The position numbers were made by a program, and so were the translations under genes. Under the pieces are notes generated by a model. The model made no database searches. It saw nothing but the letters and a program-made list of their open reading frames with translations, and had not been told where the DNA came from. DNA of 64,000 bases from Punctularia strigosozonata HHB-11173 SS5 (Eukaryota > Basidiomycota > Agaricomycetes > Corticiales > Punctulariaceae): positions 640,617 through 704,616 of the forward strand of contig NW_006767437.1 of NCBI RefSeq assembly GCF_000264995.1, given 5' to 3'. Numbering within the stretch: the stretch's first letter is position 1; every line of letters starts with the position of its first letter. Shown here piece after piece: positions 59,101 through 64,000 of the stretch.

Positions 59101-60015
59101 TTAGTATTACCATCTGTGGAACATGAATCAATAGGAAACAATGTTGATATGACTAGAACATACCAGCCAATAGGTTGTAAATGGAATTCTGTTGATTTTT
59201 CATGTGCATATGACAGTGTACTATTTATTATATATAACTTATTAGTTGAAGTAGGACATGATACTTTTGTACAATTATGTCCCTCTAATGACACATCGAA
59301 GATACTTATGGATGCATTGTCTATAAACTCAAAAAATATAAGAGATATACAACTAGAGCAAGTGCGAGATCAATTGAGAGATCATTTATCTTTGATTAAT
59401 GATGTTGAATTTCCTAGATATGGACATACTTATTCCTCTGCAGCATCTGTAATGATAAATGTACTTGATAATCAAGTTTCAAATGCTGTACTATCTATGT
59501 CTTGTTGTGAATATACAGTTCAACGTGACTGTACAATTGGTATTTGGTATGCTGAGTACAATTTATTATCTGATGTCTTATTAAATGTGTGTACTGATCA
59601 TCAGATTCATACCTCAGATTGGTTTCGGTTATTATCTGAAAGATATCAACCAAATCATAGGTGTGGTACATGTAATAATCCGATGTTGGGTAAAATTAAT
59701 CCTTTTCATGCTCCTGGTCTTATGATGATGTGCTTACCTAATCCTAATGAACGATATCCAACATATACTACCGTTATTGATAAAACTATAACATTACATG
59801 TTGAATCATCGTTAAGGACATGGCAACTATGTGGGATTATATATTATGGAGGTTATCATTTTACTGCACGATACTTTGATGATATGCAGAATTCATGGTA
59901 TCATGATGGTGTGAAAGGCACTTTATCTGTGAGAGATAATGATGTGGTTGATTTAAATACTGTTGATAACAGAGATGCTTGTGTTGTTGTTTATAGATTA
60001 TTAGGTCGTACATAA
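53164..60015 (+). CDS. Helitron Rep / Pif1-like helicase with DUF6570-like N-terminus and C-terminal protease-like domain
   Basis: The frame is uninterrupted from 51724 to 60015 (2763 codons, numbering from 51724). The first plausible Met near conserved sequence is at 53164, but the true start is uncertain. In order: a zinc-binding region (CSICGE at about 53697, CSTCYKS at about 53910) and LALANGLWLGDVPSEL, as in DUF6570. The Helitron_like_N Rep domain follows, with HUH motif HLHCLVW (residue about 1211) and the two-tyrosine motif YVTDYITK (Tyr 1391 and 1395). A Pif1/RecD helicase follows, with Walker A GGMGGTGKS (about 1867), Walker B FLIDEISM (about 1947), and GDFAQLRPPG. The C-terminus (about 2485-2763) has WNSVDFSCAYDSVLF (Cys 2494) and HFTARYFDD...WYHDG (His 2712, Asp 2728), a papain/USP-like Cys-His-Asp layout. 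Rep and helicase motifs are intact, so it may be active. Confidence 0.88.
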   Translation: MLGGGHSKTFVDYDYIKKFTIVLGWKFEQSPPDIKWEYVGQFTSEKLIACLMDRSITGLQAYDVPLQELSEIISTRGLRRTMIDHHIRCPRDGRTLETMKELLKNHICDTTCQSTFVVIKEVPRKSQNMSVKPSVNIQESTNQTCDFPPRPHDVRQIHEIVSQFTKRVSAEHILEDACSICGELTVESTMQHIRRSAVNLDCLCRATESRIISAPRSSFEEDIHYESGPVLCHAGIYIDIYTREHMMKMCSTCYKSVVENNKCPKLALANGLWLGDVPSELSKLNFVEKMLVAKYRHNICVISVKMGQRKMRANCIIFPQPTVKVSSVLPPTRRELDEVLAILWTGHIAPVLADFKRAPVLVRQKVVYEALLWLKLNHPDYNDVIISENNLSEYSDNIPPVHISHLPTENLSEPHNLAVFQSEDEIATEDGPCPFAVHGLMGADLEELTADQQKYIALQHLHSGNKVLAIGHGQYPISTFENPKYLAAMFPWLFPYGLGVIGNKNIIKPVSRDKHVEWLLMYHDRRFQIDEYFLFVIFNQNQIIQSSKGGYLLTKRKSMQFLPEKIKNIDSHALDQIIQRGKDNIYLKPENPAEAACFDILHDLDYVCSHIQGSNIGRRRMRQEIKAMIYDRGAFSLFITFSPVDFKNPICLYYAGIEFSSEQLIYNLPDVSDRLKLIASNPVACARFFHLMVDIFINTCLYPSTADCEGLFGPTDGYYGTVEAQGRLSLHLHCLVWIKNAPSPEKLREKLKSGDQNFTTQIISWLESICQGEYSTGTEADIEELIKSDTVSKSHILSKLPPMPDSNMTDADIADWYQNLCIESDVIAYLSNRHSSQHGYGCQTATGQCRARFPRTIYDVTTVDLSDGAITLKHKEEWLNTYNVILTYLMRCNTDVLSMQSGTQLRAIIAYVTDYITKSSLKTHALFDSIKMILEKSAETRKYDDIDCGDARSIIVKIVNSLTSKYEMGGPFISSYLLKFPDHYTNCMFKVIFWKQYLKVLLPVDSENTAIVDNEDDTVLLNNVGGNIVEVSPVHDWIYRPSFFTSYCLVDFLKCTDKHKVRKKCDKKSTNKTGNLYYFLEGHPQQDTHTLHHRKSHERYILNFIESLPRRDKGDYEFYCQCMLMLFYPGWYSISDIKDHSVSWIDKFENFYLSMSEEHKLMINHFNILYECYDARDDFSKHGHQSSGNVNVSADILEQSAQEHLGTEMIDHINLSEMNQDEVVNSLLDINEPRTAVYGMMLEMEKILHAHNWFRPVEIPNYPKNTIIPRFYPEMYRSSSQWAEILSNSRREYMMSKHHIVAAATGKHEHKLVEGNPSQNINDGKVSIVNLSELESERKPTKNVAQIDMQIEGISSKFSLNDEQHRAFNMIVKGCLDDKKQLLMYLGGMGGTGKSQVFKAVTAFFEARNESHRFVLMAPTGSAAANIGGSTYASLLGIGRDEFGYTSTLSLTKLREKIGRADIFLIDEISMVSCEQLFKISSQLSRARSRPMDAFGGCNMIFAGDFAQLRPPGTGRPLYAGKSRKTSGSVKYNTGRENTRIGQALWYMVTDVVILRKNMRQTGMSELDNQYRTALENLRYKACTSDDINLIKSCIVGYTKHSPVLTDQKWRNVPIITARNAHRDKINELGAIRYAQDHKQTLIHFKSQDQFTSSKRAKNSLQEELKYDRFLIDPKRLSNILHPTIQDVVWKLPPCCTSHHAGILSLCIGMPVMLKYNEATELCATNGAEAVVVGWQENSSDAVYPSLDTLFVELKNPPRSQQLPHLPQNIIPIVSTTKQITCEVFTQRKIKIPIERKQVQVLLNFAMTDFCSQGRTRPINPVDLTYCSGFQSVYTCLSRSTCYDGTLILRNFNDALLTGGSPGNLRQEFRSLEILDHIGYLRYHNNLHPSIHGNTRHELIKAYQQIYGERAVPLVVHSALNWSEWPDKDLNLPIFPDTWVNYVSKLQGNKTTVADSQIISPTTIRRDISKSKHELSKDLLVLPSVEHESIGNNVDMTRTYQPIGCKWNSVDFSCAYDSVLFIIYNLLVEVGHDTFVQLCPSNDTSKILMDALSINSKNIRDIQLEQVRDQLRDHLSLINDVEFPRYGHTYSSAASVMINVLDNQVSNAVLSMSCCEYTVQRDCTIGIWYAEYNLLSDVLLNVCTDHQIHTSDWFRLLSERYQPNHRCGTCNNPMLGKINPFHAPGLMMMCLPNPNERYPTYTTVIDKTITLHVESSLRTWQLCGIIYYGGYHFTARYFDDMQNSWYHDGVKGTLSVRDNDVVDLNTVDNRDACVVVYRLLGRT

Positions 60016-60599
60016 TATAAAGGTAACATTGATTTATTATACCATAAAGCTTATCGAGAAGAACATTCTGACATTTGGGAGGTTTTATAGACTAGGATAT
60101 CAGATGCTTCTCATGGTTGACAACTCTCAAGGACACTCAGCATATGCAGCTGATGCCTCTAAGGTGTGGCCAGCGCAAACTGTGGTAGACGTGACAAGCC
60201 GTGACGTCAGATGACATGTAGCACTCCACAGTGATACAGTGGTCTCGTCGTCGTCTGCCTATCTATCGTCTCAACCGCTCAACAGTGGTTTAATCAATAT
60301 GAAATGTGTACCAATACACATATATAACAATGAAATACATGCTGTGATGTGTAAGCCATGAATTTGTTTTGGGAGAGGCCTTTCAATGGTCGACAGTGAG
60401 ACGAGGAACAACAGTGGAGCCCAAACAAGAGTCTTACAACTGTGCCGCTGATGAAAGTCTAGGAGAAAGCCTCAGAGATGGTGCTTGTCAAGCTCTTCCA
60501 TGATAGAGGCAGGAATCACTCAATGTCCATGATAGTTTTTGACAGCCCAAGCAGCCTGTTTGCCGTTGAGAACCTTTTGATAGCTATTTATGAAACACC
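60016..60599. other. Junction between the Helitron and the DDE relic
   Basis: About 580 bp, no gene. A GTAGCACTCC at 60218-60227 is inverted at 63048-63057 and may be a surviving terminal-repeat core of the DDE element. The remainder reads on the minus strand as badly eroded transposase tail. Confidence 0.35.
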
Positions 60600-62961
60600 G
60601 TGCACGGGTAGCATAGCTGGGAGAGAGTATGTGAAATGCTGTTTATAGTCATCAATGATACCATACTGTCGTGTAGCCTCTAAAGGTACTGAGTTCAAGA
60701 CTTCAATGACATTTTGTTCAAGGTCATCTTCAGATGCTGAACTTGGCAGTAACCGGTACTGCCATTTTGCATGTTCTCAGCATATTTCAATGAAATTCAA
60801 CTCCGGGTGGAACTTGGGCAGGAATAGAACATGGTATCCTTGTGTCTTGCATATTGATTCAAGCAAACAGTCAACGTGGATGAAGTCCGGTTGAGTGAAG
60901 AGCAGACACCGGCAGCAACATTGCTGATTGTCGTTCGGGCATTGAAACCCAGGACATTCTGCCCTGATTTTGTCGGCATCATGGAAGCCGCGTTCTTTGA
61001 GCAGTATGGCCATGCCTTTGAATGTCTCGTCGGAGAAGTAGAGGTGCTGTGGTGAGCCATCGGGAAGTCGCACATCCATCATCTGTGCCTTCTCCTTTAC
61101 AACCTTCCCAGTCTTGCTGTCGTACATTGGCTGGCCTCGTTCATGAAGCTTTGGTCACTCTACACCAAACATTGGCTTTCTGGGTTTTGTCAGATCTTTG
61201 GACATTCTTCGGGCAGATAACACGTTATCTGTGCGCTTGAGGTGTGTGGTTCTGTTGTCAAATACAAACACGTGCTCCTCTTTGAGATAATACTCGTTGA
61301 GGATATCCAAGGCATCGCAGACTTGTTGGAGTACATCATGGTCTGTGAATCATCCATCGCATGATTTTCCAGCCTTGAACAGCTGCTGTACTGATCTGTC
61401 GCCTCCAGGAGATTGCAGCCAACCGTAGTCTGTAGATATGAAGTCAGATACCATTATTGAAGCACCCTTGCCATTAGGCTTGGGTTTTGCGGTCTCCGAT
61501 TCATGCACCCAGTGGATCTGTCATCGGTCGTGGGCATAAAAGGTCGACTCGTCATGATGCCACACCATGACATGACGCAGTTGCACTCGTTGGTGATCAT
61601 CTTCTATCTCTTCTATCCCATCGTTCCATGATTGCATATTCAACTCTAACTCTCCATATGCCGGAAGGAACTGACTTTGCCGGTAGTGCACCACATCATC
61701 TTGTTCGTGGCCATCCACGTATTGACCCGACGGAGTTTTTTTCCACCGGTATTCCATCATGTGCATCCAATTCTTTGTTGTCGACAGGGAAATCCCCTTT
61801 GTGATGCCGTATTTGCCTTGAATCTCGGGAGTATTGATGAAGGACATGACATTCGCTGCACGGACATTGTTACCAAGTCCAAGGGGATGGTCGTGAATTT
61901 TGGATGACAAGTCACCCTTCTCTAGTAGCGGCAAGCACCAGGTACTGTAGATATTGTACAGTAGATCATTCTGATCTGCGATAAATCCTTGCAATCATTT
62001 CCGGAGATTATCGGCAGTTCTCTTGCCTTTCTGGAAGGCATGGGCTGTTGCCTCAGATGCTCAGCGCCAGGTGAAGGAGTTGAATGTGTCGACATAAATC
62101 GAAAGCAACATCTGCATCATTATGAGACGGTTTTGGTACAGGTCATCCCCTTCAAATTGATGATGACCAGCATGACCTTTTGGGCGGGATGGGTGAATTA
62201 CTTCGTCAAGATCCGCCAATGCCATCTCGGCCACTTCAACCTGCGGGGCAGGCACGTAATATCCTGCCCGCTGAGTTTTGTAGTGCGGCATCGGTGGCAA
62301 CGTGTAATGATTGATCAAACTTTGTTCATCTCGAGAACCTGGCACATTCTCCCACTGGCACATTTCCCCACTGGCAGTCACTCCTCACGCCACGACCACT
62401 GCCTACTCAAGCTGTATGAGCACGTACATCACAATTTGTCTTCACTACGTACCTCAGCCTTGCTCTTGCTGTAGAGAGAAATCTTAACAACTTGGAACTC
62501 CAATGTTGTTCATGTGGCCGACCTCATTCTCCTTGTTTGTTCGGGATTTCAGTGGATCCCAGGAGCATGTGAATCCCATTTCCGGCCATGATATGTTCAT
62601 ATAAGATGCCGCTCTATGGTTGTTCTGCAGAGGATGGAGTGCGGGCTGACTTGAAGGTGTGACCTGCTGGAAACTCGGTTCGGTGGACCAAGTTGGCTTT
62701 GCCACTTCGTCCAAGGTGTTGTTGAGCTTTTTGTGCATATTCTGTACATGATCAATGGTCCGCGAGACGGCTGTCGGGATCTGTGCACAGTATCAGCCTG
62801 ATAGCATGCCACAAAGTTGCCGACTTGAAATTGTGTATGCACATCAGACCCCGATTGGCTGACCTCAGTCAATTTACAACCCTTCCTCCATCTCTCACTT
62901 GCTATTCCATGGTTTTTGTGATTATGCAGTTGAGCGTGGTTTGCTTTGGACCAACGTCCCA
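60600..62961 (-). pseudogene. Decayed DDE transposase (agaricomycete Tc1-like long type)
   Basis: The minus-strand coding remnant begins MGRWSKANHAQLHNHKNHG at 62961. It continues in shifted frames with STTKNWMHMMEYRWKKTPSG and QYVDGHEQDDVVHYRQSQFL (about 61690-61790). The first acidic site WHHDESTFYAHDR lies at about 61521-61560, VFVFDNRTTHL at about 61240-61275, and the last motif LPKFHPELNFIE at about 60780-60820. The D-D-E spacing is recognisable. Several in-frame stops and frameshifts break it (for example near 61355, 61155 and 60610), so it cannot make transposase. The family is the long DDE proteins common in basidiomycetes, usually annotated as hypothetical. Confidence 0.82.
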
Positions 62962-64000
62962 TAACTAGTAGTGTTGTAGTTAGTGTTCATCAGACTGTTG
63001 TGCCCTTGACTGCATTAATGATCACAACCACAATGTAAACCCTTGAGGGAGTGCTACTCAAGCTCGCACACAACTCGCATCTTATTTTTAAAACCTGTAA
63101 TCCATGCTACCAGCGTATATCAACAATGTTATGCCCAAAGCTTCATACATTGGTGTACATTGTGGCATGATTAAAGTCATCATGCCCATCGCTCACCGTG
63201 ACGTGACAACTAGGATCAGGTGATCGTCCACAGTTTGCACTGGTTACACCTTATCATAAGTCAGGTGAAGTTCTGACCTGGAGGGAAGCAGGCTAAGCTT
63301 CAATATAACCAGTTCATGTACAACAGGAAGAAGACCATGCAACCAATGATCTTCTCAAAAGATCATCCTGAGGTTACCTTTATTGAGCTTCACGAATAGC
63401 TCTTGCATTGTCTTACATAGGTGACTAGTGATCTTTGCCCCCGTGAAATCCTGAATGTGTGCAGTCCAATTGATATGAGGCCCAAGGAGTGGATAATACT
63501 AGTTGACATGTATGTGAGGTACCTGTACAGCACCCTGGTGGTTCCAGATCCTTGAACGGATTCCAGTCTGACTTTCATCATTCTTGTTCCTTTTGTCTGA
63601 CATCACAGTTTCCATTTGTAGTCTTCAGTTTCCTTTCGCTTGCAATTGATCTTTCAGTCCGCGGTTTCCGTCTCTTCTCTAGATATGTTCCCTTTGTATT
63701 CCACACGATATATTTAGTCTCCGTACGTTTCCTTTGTGCACCAAATGGTGCTGCCAAACTCTGCATTTCCGACTTCACCATTGTTCTGTCTTATGTACTG
63801 AGACTGCTCGAACTATACGGTAGAACTTCAGTTCAAATATCAACTAAGCTTTGCATCCTCTCTCTATGTGGAATCAGAGTGTGTAGTAGCCTAGTGCACC
63901 AGCTTTTGGCGTGGCCCGCATCTGTACTTGACCTCACCGAATTTGCTGAACTTACCGGCTTGATGCTGATGGGGTCTCCGACACTTCTCTGACTTATGCA
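62962..64000. other. Right edge, no recognisable gene
   Basis: About 1.04 kb. A hairpin CTTGAGGGAGTGCTACTCAAG at 63042-63062 may belong to the end of the DDE element. Frames at 63390-63581 and 63552-63992 are pyrimidine-driven and have no motif. Confidence 0.4.

Larger units (their letters stand above)
52430..60217 (+). mobile_element. Autonomous Helitron-like rolling-circle transposon (ends approximate)
   Basis: AT-rich block, clearly poorer in GC than everything to its left, enclosing one giant intact Rep-helicase frame. I estimate the limits by composition and by the start of the neighbouring transposon relic. The canonical 5' TC and 3' hairpin-CTRR termini could not be identified by eye. 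Confidence 0.6.

Noticed and set aside
53164-60015. Cellular Pif1 helicase gene
   Set aside because: The HUH Rep domain with paired tyrosines and the DUF6570-like N-terminus mark it as a Helitron protein.
63552-63992. 146-codon hydrophobic frame at the right edge
   Set aside because: Pyrimidine-rich sequence gives Leu/Ser/Phe/Val-rich chance reading; no start context or homology seen.

Overview
The window looks like nuclear DNA from a basidiomycete, most likely an Agaricomycete and possibly a wood-decay polypore. The evidence is the dense short introns (about 50-60 nt, GT...AG), GC-rich compact housekeeping genes in both orientations, a single-module GH45 endoglucanase of the basidiomycete type, an expanded ZZ-finger protein, and basidiomycete-type transposons. 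No tRNA, rRNA or CRISPR array was recognised. All gene models are my own splice reconstructions from sequence alone.

Region 1 (1-28.97 kb) is ordinary gene-rich chromosome. In order it holds: the 5' part of a Ufd4/TRIP12-type HECT ubiquitin ligase (minus, runs off the left edge); the Pso2/Snm1 crosslink-repair nuclease, divergent from it; mitochondrial NADP-isocitrate dehydrogenase; a PB1 plus five-ZZ-finger protein; the tiny splicing factor Rds3/PHF5A; a class-III aminotransferase; a secreted GH45 cellulase; a secreted cysteine-rich protein made of three copies of a BAS2-like module; a CCC2/ATP7-type copper P-type ATPase; and a multi-spanning membrane protein of unknown function.

Region 2 (29-40.5 kb) is a duplication-prone stretch. 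A MOV10/SDE3-like RNA helicase, a likely RNA-silencing factor, is flanked by two direct copies of one segment. The right copy is the promoter and first exons of an intact Gfo/Idh/MocA oxidoreductase. The left copy is a dead fragment whose start codon is ATT. The right copy also carries a 660-bp TIR element with a TA target duplication, and the left copy preserves the empty site. Next come two tandem MDR alcohol dehydrogenases: the first is decayed and the second is intact.

Region 3 (40.5-64 kb) is accessory DNA. From about 41 to 52 kb the + strand is strikingly G+T rich whichever strand is coding. This part holds three spliced genes I cannot assign to a characterised family: a possible F-box plus nucleotidyltransferase-fold protein, a 322-aa protein with a C-terminal basic patch, and a many-exon protein of which the last 313 residues are well supported. 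Next to them is an AT-rich autonomous Helitron with an intact Rep (HUH, two tyrosines) and Pif1 helicase, plus a C-terminal Cys/His papain-fold protease-like domain. A decaying in-frame 24-bp tandem array lies ahead of it. The window ends with a dead DDE transposon on the minus strand and about 1 kb with no recognisable gene.

The most interesting material is the 41-60 kb island: unassigned genes of consistent splice structure beside an intact, compositionally foreign Helitron with an added protease-like domain.
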